Source: Rhodobacter sp. Har01 (GTDB lineage: Bacteria; Pseudomonadota; Alphaproteobacteria; Rhodobacterales; Rhodobacteraceae). From it: 64,000 nucleotides of DNA. Below are positions 44,971-53,003 of the stretch, in pieces. The translations under genes were made by a program, and so were the position numbers. The stretch covers positions 434,001 to 498,000 of the forward strand of contig NZ_JAJCTD010000001.1 of the NCBI RefSeq assembly GCF_020564565.1, in the 5' to 3' direction. Below the pieces are notes generated by a model. That model saw only the letters and a program-made list of their open reading frames with translations. It searched no databases and was not told where the DNA came from. Position 1 is the stretch's first letter. Each line of letters starts with the position of its first letter.

Positions 44971-45055
44971 GCGGGTGTGGCGGAACTGGCAGACGCACCG
45001 GATTTAGGTTCCGGCGCCGCAAGGCGTGGGGGTTCAAGTCCCTTCACCCGCACCA
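44971..45055 (+). tRNA. tRNA-Leu (anticodon UAG)
   Basis: The acceptor stem gcgggtg pairs with cacccgc, followed by A and an encoded CCA (45053-45055). The anticodon loop tttaggt at 45003-45009 is closed by ccgga/tccgg and gives anticodon tag at 45005-45007. The long variable arm (cgccgcaaggcg) and the ggttcaagtcc T-arm fit a class II tRNA-Leu. It lies 25 bp upstream of tig. Confidence 0.97.
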
Positions 45056-45080
45056 GGATTGGATGAAAAGGACGACACGA

Positions 45081-46415
45081 ATGCAGGTCACCGAGACGCT
45101 GAAAGACGGCCTGAAGCGCGGCTACACCATCACCGTGCCGGCGGCGGACCTGGATGCCAAGGTCCAGCAGAAGCTGGTCGAGGCGCAGCCGACGGTCGAG
45201 ATCAAGGGGTTTCGCAAGGGCAAGGTGCCCCTCGCCATCCTGAAAAAGCAGTTCGGCGCGCGGCTGATGGGCGACGCGATGCAGGATGCCATCGACGGCG
45301 CCATGAAGGGCCATTTCGAGGCCACCGGCGACCGCCCGGCGCTGCAGCCCGAGGTCAAGATGGTCGGCGGCGAGACCTGGGCCGAGGGCCAGGATGTGGT
45401 GGTCGAGCTGACCTATGAGGCGCTGCCCGAGATCCCCGAGTTCGACGCCGGCAAGATCAAGCTGGACAAGCTGATCGTGAAGGCCGACGACGCGGCGGTG
45501 GACGAGGCGCTCAAGAACCTGGCCGACAGCGTGAAGGCCTATGACGACCGCAAGAAGGGCGCCAAGGCCAAGGACGGCGACCAGATCGTGATCGACTTCA
45601 AGGGCTCGGTCGATGGCGAAGAGTTCCAGGGCGGCAGCGCCGAGGACTACCCGCTGGTGCTGGGCTCGAAGTCGTTCATCCCGGGCTTCGAAGAGCAGTT
45701 GGTCGGCGCCAAGGTCGGCGACGAGGTTGCGGTCAAGGTGTCGTTCCCTGACAACTACGGCGCCCAGCACCTGGCCGGGAAAGAGGCGGTCTTTGCCTGC
45801 AGCGTGAAGGCGGTGAAGGAACCGAAGGCGGCCGAGATCGACGACGAGATGGCCAAGAAGTTCGGCGCCGAGGACCTGGCCGCACTGAAGGCCCAGGTCA
45901 GCCAGCGGCTGGAAGCCGAATACACCGGCGCCGCCCGCGCGGTGATGAAGCGCGCGCTGCTCGACAAGCTGGACGAGATGGTCAAGTTCGACCTGCCGTC
46001 CAAGCTGGTCGAGGCCGAGGCGGCGCAGATCGCCCACCAGTTGTGGCATGAGGAGCACCCCGAAGAGCACGGCCACGGCCATGGCCAGATCGAGCCGACC
46101 GAGGAACACACCCAGCTGGCGGTGCGCCGGGTGCGGTTGGGCCTGCTGCTGGCCGAGGTCGGCCGCAAGGCCGAGGTCAGCGTGACCGACGCCGAGATGA
46201 CCCAGGCCGTGCTGGCCGCTGCCCGCCAGTATCCGGGCCAGGAACGCCAGTATTTCGAGTTCGTGCAGAAGAACCCGCAGGTCCAGCAGCAGCTGCGCGC
46301 GCCGATCTTCGAGGACAAGGTCGTCGATCTGATCGTCGGCCAGGCCAAGGTGACCGAGAAGGAGGTCTCGAAGGAGAAGCTCCAGAAGGCCGTCGAGGCG
46401 CTGGACGAACTCTAG
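45081..46415 (+). CDS. tig: Trigger factor
   Basis: This 444-residue ribosome-bound chaperone and peptidyl-prolyl isomerase has the ribosome-binding signature '[17 protein letters not shown]' (about 44-60). Its FKBP domain is at about 150-245 ('[20 protein letters not shown]'), followed by a long helical substrate-binding domain. It carries a His/Glu-rich stretch near 46045-46095 ([13 protein letters not shown]), unusual in the C-domain. ATG 45081 was chosen; ATG 45063 would add six residues. The tRNA-Leu just upstream might share its transcript. Confidence 0.96.
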   Translation: MQVTETLKDGLKRGYTITVPAADLDAKVQQKLVEAQPTVEIKGFRKGKVPLAILKKQFGARLMGDAMQDAIDGAMKGHFEATGDRPALQPEVKMVGGETWAEGQDVVVELTYEALPEIPEFDAGKIKLDKLIVKADDAAVDEALKNLADSVKAYDDRKKGAKAKDGDQIVIDFKGSVDGEEFQGGSAEDYPLVLGSKSFIPGFEEQLVGAKVGDEVAVKVSFPDNYGAQHLAGKEAVFACSVKAVKEPKAAEIDDEMAKKFGAEDLAALKAQVSQRLEAEYTGAARAVMKRALLDKLDEMVKFDLPSKLVEAEAAQIAHQLWHEEHPEEHGHGHGQIEPTEEHTQLAVRRVRLGLLLAEVGRKAEVSVTDAEMTQAVLAAARQYPGQERQYFEFVQKNPQVQQQLRAPIFEDKVVDLIVGQAKVTEKEVSKEKLQKAVEALDEL

Positions 46416-46420
46416 GAGTT

Positions 46421-46441
46421 CGAATTTTCGACGAAAATTCG
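46421..46441 (+). repeat. 21-nt perfect palindromic hairpin, copy 3
   Basis: Arms cgaattttcg and cgaaaattcg flank a central a, beginning 5 bases after the tig stop and directly before the tig terminator stem. It has the same layout as the copies at 37744, 37778 and 53950. Confidence 0.85.
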
Positions 46442-46442
46442 G

Positions 46443-46470
46443 GGCCGCGTCCGGCAGGGCGCGGCCTTTT
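46443..46470 (+). terminator. Intrinsic terminator of tig
   Basis: Stem ggccgcg / cgcggcc with a loop of about 10 bases, followed by tttt, lies just after the palindrome copy 3. Confidence 0.85.
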
Positions 46471-46607
46471 CGCTTGACCGGCGCGGAACGGCGCGTAACC
46501 TTGGCAATGACGGACAGGGTCCGTCGTTTCCCCAGCATCTCATGTCCTTCAGCGGCCGCGCGGCTGTTCGCGTCGGCGCGGTCTGCGGTCGGACGGAAAG
46601 GACCCGC

Positions 46608-47150
46608 ATGACCATCGAGAAGGCCCGGCGCTTCGCCGAGGATGCCCATGCCGGACAGACCCGCAAGGGCGCCGCCGGCGAACCCTACAGCGTGCATCTG
46701 CAAGAGGTTGCGGCCCTGGTTGCAGCAGCCGGCGGCAGCGTGACGGCGGTGATGGCGGCCTGGCTGCACGACACGGTCGAGGACTGCCGGATCGCCCCTG
46801 CGACGCTGGCCGACCTGTTCGGCCCCGAGGTGGCGGCGGTCGTGGCGGAACTGACCGACGACAAGGCCCTGCCCAAGCCCGTGCGCAAGCGGCAGCAACA
46901 GCTCAACGCGCCCCGCAAGTCGCCCGAAGCAGCACTGGTCAAGATCGCCGACAAGCTGTCGAACATCCGCGCGCTGGCGGTGTCGCCTCCGGCCACTTGG
47001 CCGCTTTCGCGCAAGCTGGACTATCTCGACTGGGCCTGTTCGGTGGTGGCCGCGCTGCCCGCCGGAGCCGATCCGCTGCGCGCGGACTTCGCCGCTCAGC
47101 TTGCGGCGTCGCGGGCGGCCGTTCGCTCTGGCGCTGCCGTCGAAGGCTGA
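46608..47150 (+). CDS. HD-domain protein, possible small (p)ppGpp hydrolase
   Basis: The 180-residue HD phosphohydrolase has His30 in 'GAAGEPYSVHLQEVAALVA', the HD pair His54-Asp55 in 'MAAWLHDTVEDC' and 'VKIADKLSNIRAL' for the last Asp. This pattern matches the HD domain of SpoT and stand-alone alarmone hydrolases (MESH1-like), but without synthetase or regulatory domains. The substrate is unproven. It starts with ATG 46608 after aaagga and its end overlaps the convergent DMT gene by 55 bp. Confidence 0.82.
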   Translation: MTIEKARRFAEDAHAGQTRKGAAGEPYSVHLQEVAALVAAAGGSVTAVMAAWLHDTVEDCRIAPATLADLFGPEVAAVVAELTDDKALPKPVRKRQQQLNAPRKSPEAALVKIADKLSNIRALAVSPPATWPLSRKLDYLDWACSVVAALPAGADPLRADFAAQLAASRAAVRSGAAVEG

Positions 47151-48049
47151 CGGATCAGGTAAAGCCCGGCCCCGACGATCACCGCGATGCCCGCCCAGGC
47201 CCAGGCGTCGGGATTGTCGCCCCAGACCAGCCAGCCCCAGAGCACGCCCCAGAACATGAAGCTGTATTCGAAGGGTGCGACCGCTGAGGACGGCGCAATC
47301 CTGTAGGCCTGGGTCAGCAGCGTCAGCCCCACCGCAGCGATCACCCCGCACGAGGCCATCAGCGCGAGGTCGCGCGGCGTCGGCACGATCCAGCCCCGCG
47401 TCAGGAACGCCAGCGCCGGGTGAGAGGTTTCGGCCAGCGCGCCCGATCCGAACACCGCCGACAGCGCCAGCGCAAAGATCAGAAAGCAGATGTTGCCCCA
47501 GAAGGCCATGGCGGCGGCGGTCTCGGTGCGGCCCATCGGGCGGGCGACGATCATCGACACGGCATAGCCGAGTGCGCCGAGGATCGGCAGCAGGGCCGCC
47601 AGCTCGAAGCCGGAGCTGCCGGGCTTGACGATCAGCAGCACCCCGGCGAAGCCCAGGCCGACGGCGACCGCCGACGAGGCCGCCACCCGTTCGCCCAGGA
47701 TCAGCGCGGCCGAAAGCGTGATGAACAGCGGCGCGGTGAAGAACAGCGCCACGGTGTTGGCCATGGGAAGGGTGGCCAGACCCAGGTAGTAGGCGGTATA
47801 GGCGGCGAAGTTCAGCGCCCCGCGCAGCAGCATCTTCCACCAGCCGGGGGTGGTGATGGTGCCAAGCCGCCCGTCGAACCACCAGACGATCAGCACATGG
47901 AAGGGCAGGGCGGTCAGGCTGCGCAGCACCATGGCCTGATGTAGCGGATAGTCGCCCGAGAGTGTCTTCAGGATCAGGTCCTGAACCGAGAAGATGGCGA
48001 TCCCGGCAACCAGCGCCAGGATGCCGCGAGAGGTTGTGGGCGCGCGCAT
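47096..48049 (-). CDS. DMT superfamily (EamA) permease
   Basis: The 317-residue protein has ten predicted membrane helices in two EamA halves, e.g. 'LALVAGIAIFSVQDLILKTL', 'RGALNFAAYTAYYLGLATLP', 'SSAVAVGLGFAGVLLIVKPG' and 'AWAWAGIAVIVGAGLYLIRQ'. DMT members export metabolites or amino acids, and the substrate is unknown. A TTG three codons upstream could also start it; ATG 48049 was chosen. The 3' end overlaps the HD gene by 55 bp on the opposite strand. Confidence 0.92.
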   Translation of the reverse strand: MRAPTTSRGILALVAGIAIFSVQDLILKTLSGDYPLHQAMVLRSLTALPFHVLIVWWFDGRLGTITTPGWWKMLLRGALNFAAYTAYYLGLATLPMANTVALFFTAPLFITLSAALILGERVAASSAVAVGLGFAGVLLIVKPGSSGFELAALLPILGALGYAVSMIVARPMGRTETAAAMAFWGNICFLIFALALSAVFGSGALAETSHPALAFLTRGWIVPTPRDLALMASCGVIAAVGLTLLTQAYRIAPSSAVAPFEYSFMFWGVLWGWLVWGDNPDAWAWAGIAVIVGAGLYLIRQPSTAAPERTAARDAAS

Positions 48050-48106
48050 GACGGCCAAGCTATCCGGGCCTTGCGCGCAATCTGTCCTGCCGCCGACAGC
48101 GTCCGG

Positions 48107-49126
48107 TCAGAGCGCGGCAAGCCGCGCCGCCGTCTCGGGCATCCGGGCCAGGCTGCGGGCGATGTGGTCGCGCCAGTGCGGTCCGCGCGACAGGGCGTCG
48201 GCATGGGCCTCGCGCAATTCGTCGGGGCGGTCCTCGGCCAGCACCTCGACCAGCAGCGCCGCCTGCGCGCGGTCCTTGCGCGACTTGATCTGGTCCGGCC
48301 CGCCGCGGCGGCGGTCGGCCACGATCAGCTTGTGGATGGCAAAGGCCTCGGGGCGGGGGATCTGCACCAGCACGCCCGAGCGATACAAGGCAGCCGCCTT
48401 GATCGGCTGCGCGATCAGGAAGTTCAGGAAATGCAGCGACTGCGCCTTGACGCCCAGGGCCGGCAGATCGCGGACGTCTTCCTCGGGGCGGAACGACGGG
48501 GTCAGGAATTCGACCAGCACGTCCGACCGGGTCTGGCGCCATTTCCAGACCGCGGTGCGGTCCAGCCCCGGCACCGGATCGAAGGCCAGGGCCTTGAAGG
48601 TTTCGCCGATGTCGCCGGTGATCTGATCCTCCAGCGCCAGCGACAGACGCTCGAATTGGGCCAGATCGACATCTCCGGTTTGGGCAAGCTCGGCGCCGGG
48701 GATGCGCAGGCCCAACTCGCCCTCATAGAGCCGGAAGGCCTGGGTGCCGACCAGCGTGCCTCCCAGCCGGAACACCCCCAGCCTTTCCGCCGCCGCAAAC
48801 AGCGCACCGACCGATCCGTCGGGCGACAGCAGGCCTTCGGCCCGCAGCAGGCGAACCAGCCGGGTGCGCGCCTGGCGGCGTTCCGCGACCGCGGTCGCCA
48901 GCGCCTTGTGTCGGTCAAGGCGGTCGCGCAGTTCGGCCGTATCCTCGCCGATGTAGCTGCGTTTGACCGAGGTGCCGACCCGGTAGAGGTCATACCAATA
49001 GGCGCGACCGTTGCGGATCTCCTTTACCGGCGACCCGCGCAGCGTGGACACGCTGTCGTCCTTCAGGCTGCGCAGAAGGTCGAGGTAGGCGGATTGGGCG
49101 TTCATCGAGTGGCGCGCGAAGGCCAT
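48107..49126 (-). CDS. Nucleotidyltransferase-fold protein (GSU2403-like)
   Basis: This 339-residue protein resembles the GSU2403-type nucleotidyltransferase family: an N-terminal helical region, then 'LGGTLVGTQAFRLYEGELGL' and 'TGDVDLAQFERLSLAL', the G-x-DVD part of a minimal nucleotidyltransferase site. Further on are 'VEFLTPSFRP', 'AQSLHFLNFLIAQPIKAAAL' and 'FAIHKLIVADRRRGG'. No partner gene (for example an antitoxin) is adjacent. It has its own AT-rich promoter region. A role in RNA or protein modification is only a guess. Confidence 0.7.
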   Translation of the reverse strand: MAFARHSMNAQSAYLDLLRSLKDDSVSTLRGSPVKEIRNGRAYWYDLYRVGTSVKRSYIGEDTAELRDRLDRHKALATAVAERRQARTRLVRLLRAEGLLSPDGSVGALFAAAERLGVFRLGGTLVGTQAFRLYEGELGLRIPGAELAQTGDVDLAQFERLSLALEDQITGDIGETFKALAFDPVPGLDRTAVWKWRQTRSDVLVEFLTPSFRPEEDVRDLPALGVKAQSLHFLNFLIAQPIKAAALYRSGVLVQIPRPEAFAIHKLIVADRRRGGPDQIKSRKDRAQAALLVEVLAEDRPDELREAHADALSRGPHWRDHIARSLARMPETAARLAAL

Positions 49127-49143
49127 GGTCTACACCTTCAGGT

Positions 49144-49172
49144 TTTGTAGAGCATGCGACTTTGGACGACAA
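49144..49172 (-). promoter_or_regulatory. Candidate promoter of nucleotidyltransferase gene
   Basis: On the minus strand TTGTCG (49172-49167) and TACAAA (49149-49144) are separated by 17 bp in a locally AT-rich stretch. The predicted transcript starts about 10-15 bases before the ATG, with aaggtg as ribosome binding site. Confidence 0.5.
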
Positions 49173-49224
49173 AAGTAAAGATTGTATCACACGGGGCGGC
49201 AGGTCGTTTAGGGGCGTTCCGGCA

Positions 49225-49260
49225 AACGAAAACCGCGCCCGGGGGTGCCCGGGCGCGGTT
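49225..49260 (-). terminator. Intrinsic terminator of the rpsF-rpsR-rplI operon
   Basis: A 13-bp perfect stem (aaccgcgcccggg / cccgggcgcggtt, 49231-49243 and 49248-49260) is followed, reading the minus strand, by ttttcgttt. It starts 36 bases after the rplI stop. Confidence 0.9.
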
Positions 49261-49295
49261 GGTGTCAGGTCAACGTCGGGCAGACCCGACGCGGA

Positions 49296-49865
49296 TCATT
49301 CGTCCGAGGCGGCGCCGCCGACGTCGTCGAACAGCTCCGAGATCTCGAAATCGGCCTGGGCGTCGGCTTCGGCTGCGGCATCGCGGATCGACTTGCCGGT
49401 GGCCTGCAGTTCGGCCTCTTCCGGCGAGCGGGCGACGTTCAGCTTGACCTTGACCGAGACTTCCGGGTGCAAGACGACGGTGACCGGGTGGATGCCCAGG
49501 TCCTTGATCGGCTTGTCCATCTCGACCTGGCCGCGGGCCACGGTGAAGCCGCCGGCGGTGGCCGCATCGGCGACGTCGCGGGCGGTGACCGAGCCGTAGA
49601 GCGCGCCGGCCTCGGAGGCCGAGCGAATCAGCACGAAGGTCTGGCCGTCCAGCTTGGCGCCGACGGCTTCGGCTTCCTTGCGGCCTTCCAGGTTGGTCAG
49701 TTCCAGCTGGGCTTTCTTCGCCTCGAAGGATTTGACGTTGGCCTCGTTGGCGCGCAGCGCCTTGCCTTGCGGCAACAGGTAGTTGCGGGCGTAGCCGTCC
49801 TTGACGTTGACGACTTCGCCCATCTGGCCAAGCTTGGCCACGCGTTGAAGAAGGATCACTTGCAT
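49296..49865 (-). CDS. rplI: 50S ribosomal protein L9
   Basis: The 189-residue protein opens '[20 protein letters not shown]' with '[20 protein letters not shown]', the L9 N-domain, then a long helix and a C-domain at about 65-150. It has an acidic tail ([19 protein letters not shown]) longer than in E. coli L9 (149), as in other alphaproteobacteria. It lies 12 bp after rpsR. Confidence 0.97.
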   Translation of the reverse strand: MQVILLQRVAKLGQMGEVVNVKDGYARNYLLPQGKALRANEANVKSFEAKKAQLELTNLEGRKEAEAVGAKLDGQTFVLIRSASEAGALYGSVTARDVADAATAGGFTVARGQVEMDKPIKDLGIHPVTVVLHPEVSVKVKLNVARSPEEAELQATGKSIRDAAAEADAQADFEISELFDDVGGAASDE

Positions 49866-49877
49866 CTCAGGTGCTCC

Positions 49878-50105
49878 TTATTTCACGGCATAGGGCAGCA
49901 GGGCCAGGAAGCGGGCGCGCTTGATGGCCGTGGCCAGTTCGCGCTGCTTCTTGGCCGAGACCGCGGTGATGCGGGAGGGCACGATCTTGCCGCGCTCGGA
50001 GATGTAGCGCTGCAGCAGACGGGTGTCCTTGTAGTCGATGGCCGGAGCATTGTCGCCCGAGAAGGGGCAAACCTTGCGGCGGCGGAAAAACGGTTTGTTC
50101 GCCAT
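49878..50105 (-). CDS. rpsR: 30S ribosomal protein S18
   Basis: This 75-residue S18 has '[20 protein letters not shown]', '[20 protein letters not shown]' and '[20 protein letters not shown]'. The Cys and surrounding residues are as usual. It is the middle gene of the rpsF-rpsR-rplI operon; priB is absent, as expected outside gammaproteobacteria. Confidence 0.97.
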   Translation of the reverse strand: MANKPFFRRRKVCPFSGDNAPAIDYKDTRLLQRYISERGKIVPSRITAVSAKKQRELATAIKRARFLALLPYAVK

Positions 50106-50133
50106 GGTTTATGGACCTTTCTTCAGGCTGTGA

Positions 50134-50592
50134 TCAACGACGCGGCGCGCCGAAGGACGGACGCTCGCCACGATCGGGGCGGTCGCCGAAGCTGCGCTCG
50201 CGGCGTTCGCCGCCAAAGCCGCCACGGTCACCACGGTCGCCGTCACGGTCGCCACGGCCCTCGCGCTCATCGCGCTTCTGCATCTGGACCGACGGACCTT
50301 CGGGGTGCTTTTCGACCTTGATCGTCAGCACCCGCATCACGTCGTCATGCAGCCGCATCAAGCGCTCCATCTCCTGCACCGCCGCCGCGGGGGCGTCGGA
50401 TTTCAGGAGGGCGTAGTGGCCCTTGCGGTTCTTGTTGATCTTGTAGGCCATCGTCTTGACCCCCCAGTATTCGGATTCGACGACCTTGCCGCCGTTGTCC
50501 GAAAGGACCGTGGAGAAGTGTTCGACAAGGCCTTCGGCCTGCGTGTTGGACAAGTCCTGACGCGCAATGAAGACATGCTCGTAAAGCGGCAT
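50134..50592 (-). CDS. rpsF: 30S ribosomal protein S6
   Basis: The 152-residue protein has the S6 core in residues 1-100 ('[20 protein letters not shown]', '[20 protein letters not shown]', '[20 protein letters not shown]'). A charged Arg/Gly/Asp-rich tail of about 45 residues follows ([19 protein letters not shown]...), unlike the Glu-rich tail that RimK extends in E. coli. It is the first gene of the operon, with its promoter at 50699-50726. Confidence 0.96.
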   Translation of the reverse strand: MPLYEHVFIARQDLSNTQAEGLVEHFSTVLSDNGGKVVESEYWGVKTMAYKINKNRKGHYALLKSDAPAAAVQEMERLMRLHDDVMRVLTIKVEKHPEGPSVQMQKRDEREGRGDRDGDRGDRGGFGGERRERSFGDRPDRGERPSFGAPRR

Positions 50593-50626
50593 GCGGTCTT
50601 CCTTCGTCTCGGGGCGGCTTCAACGA

Positions 50627-50652
50627 ACGGGCCAAACCTTCCTGCGGCCCGT
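50627..50652 (-). promoter_or_regulatory. Hairpin in the rpsF 5' leader
   Basis: A 7-bp stem acgggcc/ggcccgt with a 12-base loop lies 35-60 bases before the rpsF start. Many bacteria have an S6:S18-binding leader here for feedback control. I cannot confirm the motif by eye. Confidence 0.3.
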
Positions 50653-50698
50653 CCACGAGAGGCATCGCCGGTTCATGGGAATGCAGGAAGGATGCGGC

Positions 50699-50726
50699 CT
50701 TATACAGAGATCGGCCCCGGATGCAA
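50699..50726 (-). promoter_or_regulatory. Promoter of rpsF-rpsR-rplI
   Basis: Reading the minus strand, TTGCAT (50726-50721) and TATAAG (50704-50699) are separated by 16 bp, a good sigma70-type match. It implies a leader of about 100 bases. The rest of the 329-bp gap 50593-50921 to yceI shows no ORF I would defend. Confidence 0.65.
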
Positions 50727-50921
50727 GCCGGGCCGCCCCGGCGGCGGAAAGCGGCGTCCGCATGGCGTGCGGCTGACCTATGGCGGACGTGTGGCAGGCG
50801 CACTGACGTTGCCATCTGTGCGCCTGCGCGCGGAATCTGTTCAGGCGTGCTGAATTGTGCGGGTGGGACGGGATGGTCAGGTTCTGCCCGTCAAGCCTGA
50901 CCTTTCAAGGAGTTCCCCCGA

Positions 50922-51509
50922 ATGACCCGCTTTCTGCCCGCCGCCCTGCCCGTTGCCCTGGCCGCCCTGATCGGGGCCAGCCCGGCCCTGGCTGCCCCCG
51001 AGGCCTATGTGCTGGACCCCAGCCACAGCCAGATCGTCTTCACCTACAACCACCTTGGCTATTCCACCACCACGGGCATGTTCTCGGGCTTTGCGGGCGA
51101 GATCGCCTTTGACCAGGCCGACCCGGCCGCGTCGTCGGTCAAGGTCGCCTTCCCGGTCAAGACCATGCTGACCGGCTGGGAGGCGCGGTTCGACCACTTC
51201 ATGTCGCCCGACTTTTTCGATGCGGCCGAGGACGAGGCGGTCAGCTTCACCTCGACCGGGATCGAGGTGACCGGCGAGAAGACGGCGAAGATCACCGGCG
51301 ATCTGACGCTGAACGGGGTGACCAAGCCCGTCGTGCTGGACGCGGTGTTGAACCAGGCGGGCGAACATCCGATGGAGAAGAAGATGTGGGCGGGCTTCTC
51401 GGCCACGACCACCGTCCTGCGGTCGGACTTCGGGCTGGGGATGTTTGCGCCCTACGTCAGCGACGAGGTGCAGATCGAGATTTCCATCGAGGCGATGAAG
51501 GCCGAGTGA
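50922..51509 (+). CDS. YceI family periplasmic protein
   Basis: The 195-residue protein has a signal peptide (TRFLPAALPVALAALIGASPALA) and a YceI lipocalin-like barrel: 'YVLDPSHSQIVFTYNHLGYS', 'DHFMSPDFFDAAEDEAVSF', 'ITGDLTLNGVTKPVVLDAVL' and 'RSDFGLGMFAPYVSDEVQIE'. YceI proteins bind isoprenoid-type lipids such as polyprenols. A cytochrome b561-YceI fusion is encoded convergently just downstream. Confidence 0.93.
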   Translation: MTRFLPAALPVALAALIGASPALAAPEAYVLDPSHSQIVFTYNHLGYSTTTGMFSGFAGEIAFDQADPAASSVKVAFPVKTMLTGWEARFDHFMSPDFFDAAEDEAVSFTSTGIEVTGEKTAKITGDLTLNGVTKPVVLDAVLNQAGEHPMEKKMWAGFSATTTVLRSDFGLGMFAPYVSDEVQIEISIEAMKAE

Positions 51510-51526
51510 TCCTGCCGCAGCGAAGA

Positions 51527-51561
51527 AAAGGGGGCCGCCGGAGCGATCCGGCGGCCCCTTT
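51527..51561. terminator. Bidirectional terminator between yceI and the b561-YceI gene
   Basis: A 12-bp perfect stem ggggccgccgga/tccggcggcccc (51531-51542 and 51547-51558) with loop gcga is flanked by aaaag on the left and ttt on the right. It can end both convergent transcripts; the minus-strand T-run is better. Confidence 0.8.
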
Positions 51562-51587
51562 GCCTTGGCGCCTTGGGCCTGACGGGG

Positions 51588-51672
51588 CGCTCATCGCGGC
51601 GCACCCCTTCGGGTCGCTTGCTCTTCGCGGTGCGGCGCCCTGGCGATGAGCGACCGCAGGGTCGCGAAGAGC
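51588..51672. repeat. Interleaved inverted repeats (A-B-A'-B')
   Basis: Two perfect 10-bp inverted repeats are nested out of register: cgctcatcgc (51588-51597) pairs with gcgatgagcg (51643-51652), and gctcttcgcg (51620-51629) pairs with cgcgaagagc (51663-51672). As RNA they could form alternative hairpins or a pseudoknot. From memory, similar text occurs in other Rhodobacteraceae intergenic regions. Confidence 0.6.
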
Positions 51673-51677
51673 GGCCC

Positions 51678-52847
51678 TCACTTCGCCTTCCGGGCCGTGA
51701 GGGCGACCTGGACGGTGACGGCAAAGCCGATCTGGGATTCATCGGTGTAGGCCGCGCCCATGCCGAAATCGCGGCGGTCGAGTGTCGTGGTGCCGGTCAT
51801 GGTGGCGGTGTCGCCGTCAGGGGTCAGGGTGAAGGGCAGGGTAACGGGGGTTTCCACCCCGCGCAGGGTGAGGGTGCCTTTGGCCTGCCGGCCCGTGCCG
51901 GCAGGAGAGATATCGGCCGTGAAGGTGGCCGTGGGATGGCTGGCGGTGGCGAAGAAATCAGCCCCCTTGGCCTGGTCGGTGACGGCGCCCAAGGTGACCT
52001 GCGTGGTGTCGATGGCGACCTTGACCGTGCCGGTGCCGGTGGCCGGGTCATAGGTGATGTCGGCGGTCCAGACGGGCAGGCTGCCTTGCACCTCGGCGCC
52101 CATCTGTTTCACGGCGAAGGTCAGGGTTCCGGTCTCGACCTGCCAGTTCCCGGCGCCGGCAGCGGGGCGCGCGGTTTCGGTGGGGGCCGGGGCCGACAGC
52201 GACCAGGCGAGGCCGAAGCCCGCGGCGAAGAGCGCCAGCGCGGCCAGCATCGGGGCCGGGCTGCGGTGCGGGGTGCCGGCTGAAGGCGTGCCCCTGGTCA
52301 TCCGGGCCAGGGTGCCGTCTCGGTCGATGAAAACGTGTTTCAGGGCGCCCAGGACGTGCAGCGCGACGGAAGCGAACAGGAGTTTCGTGAACACCCAATG
52401 CACCGCTTCGGCCGCCTGCGCCACGGCGTCCGAGACGGGCACGAAGGGCAGGCCTTGGCCCAGCGGCCAGAGGATCGGCGCAAAGCCTTCCACGGCGGCA
52501 TGGTGGACCCAGCCGGACAGCGGCACCACCACCAGCGACAGATAGAGCGCCCAGTGGACGGTTTCGGCCAGGAAGGTCTCGAGCCGCCGCCCGGGGTGCA
52601 GCGGCGCCGGACGGGGTTGTGTGAGGGCCCAGAGGATGCGGGCCAGGGCCACGGCGAAGATCGCCACGCCCAATGTCTTGTGCACAGAGAAGAGTTGCGC
52701 CTTGCGGGCCAGCGCCTCTGCGGTGTCGAAGGGCATCTCGGCGGCGATCACGCCCAAGGGCAGGTTGGCCAGGATCAAGAGGGCGGTCAGCCAGTGGAAG
52801 GCACGGGCAACGCTGCCGTAGCTGGCGGGGGTGTTTGCGGTGGGCAT
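51678..52847 (-). CDS. Cytochrome b561 - YceI fusion protein
   Basis: The 389-residue protein fuses two domains. Residues 1-185 form a four-helix dihaem cytochrome b561 ('SVARAFHWLTALLILANLPL', 'LFSVHKTLGVAIFAVALARI', 'AETVHWALYLSLVVVPLSGW', 'VHWVFTKLLFASVALHVLGA', with conserved His pairs). A fifth helix (about 197-215) leads to a periplasmic YceI domain at about 233-389 ('AGNWQVETGTLTFAVKQMGA', 'GADFFATASHPTATFTADIS', 'RRDFGMGAAYTDESQIGFAV'). It probably moves electrons to or from a quinone-like lipid held by YceI (inference). Confidence 0.92.
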   Translation of the reverse strand: MPTANTPASYGSVARAFHWLTALLILANLPLGVIAAEMPFDTAEALARKAQLFSVHKTLGVAIFAVALARILWALTQPRPAPLHPGRRLETFLAETVHWALYLSLVVVPLSGWVHHAAVEGFAPILWPLGQGLPFVPVSDAVAQAAEAVHWVFTKLLFASVALHVLGALKHVFIDRDGTLARMTRGTPSAGTPHRSPAPMLAALALFAAGFGLAWSLSAPAPTETARPAAGAGNWQVETGTLTFAVKQMGAEVQGSLPVWTADITYDPATGTGTVKVAIDTTQVTLGAVTDQAKGADFFATASHPTATFTADISPAGTGRQAKGTLTLRGVETPVTLPFTLTPDGDTATMTGTTTLDRRDFGMGAAYTDESQIGFAVTVQVALTARKAK

Positions 52848-52944
52848 GGGGTCCTCAGGGGGGGCGGGTCGGGGTCAGACTAGCAGGCCTGACCGGCGGC
52901 ACCATGTCACCCCGGGCACAAGGCCTGTGCGCGCCCGTGGCGGA

Positions 52945-52973
52945 TTGCGGGGGCACGCCTTCGGCGCTATTGC
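52945..52973 (+). promoter_or_regulatory. Candidate promoter of fabD
   Basis: TTGCGG (52945-52950) and TATTGC (52968-52973) are spaced by 17 bp. The predicted start lies about 25 bases before ATG 53004, which follows a gggagg site. Confidence 0.5.
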
Positions 52974-53003
52974 GCTGAACGGAGAGCTGACGGGAGGTCA
53001 AGC

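Noticed and set aside
44971..45055. tRNA-Leu(UAG) as an attachment site for the tig/HD region
   Set aside because: The following genes are ordinary core genes with normal composition, and no duplicate of the tRNA 3' end was seen.
44625..47882. 1085-codon minus-strand frame spanning tRNA-Leu, tig and the HD gene
   Set aside because: It covers a tRNA and two recognised genes on the other strand, and its composition is repetitive Leu/Gly/Asp from antisense codons.
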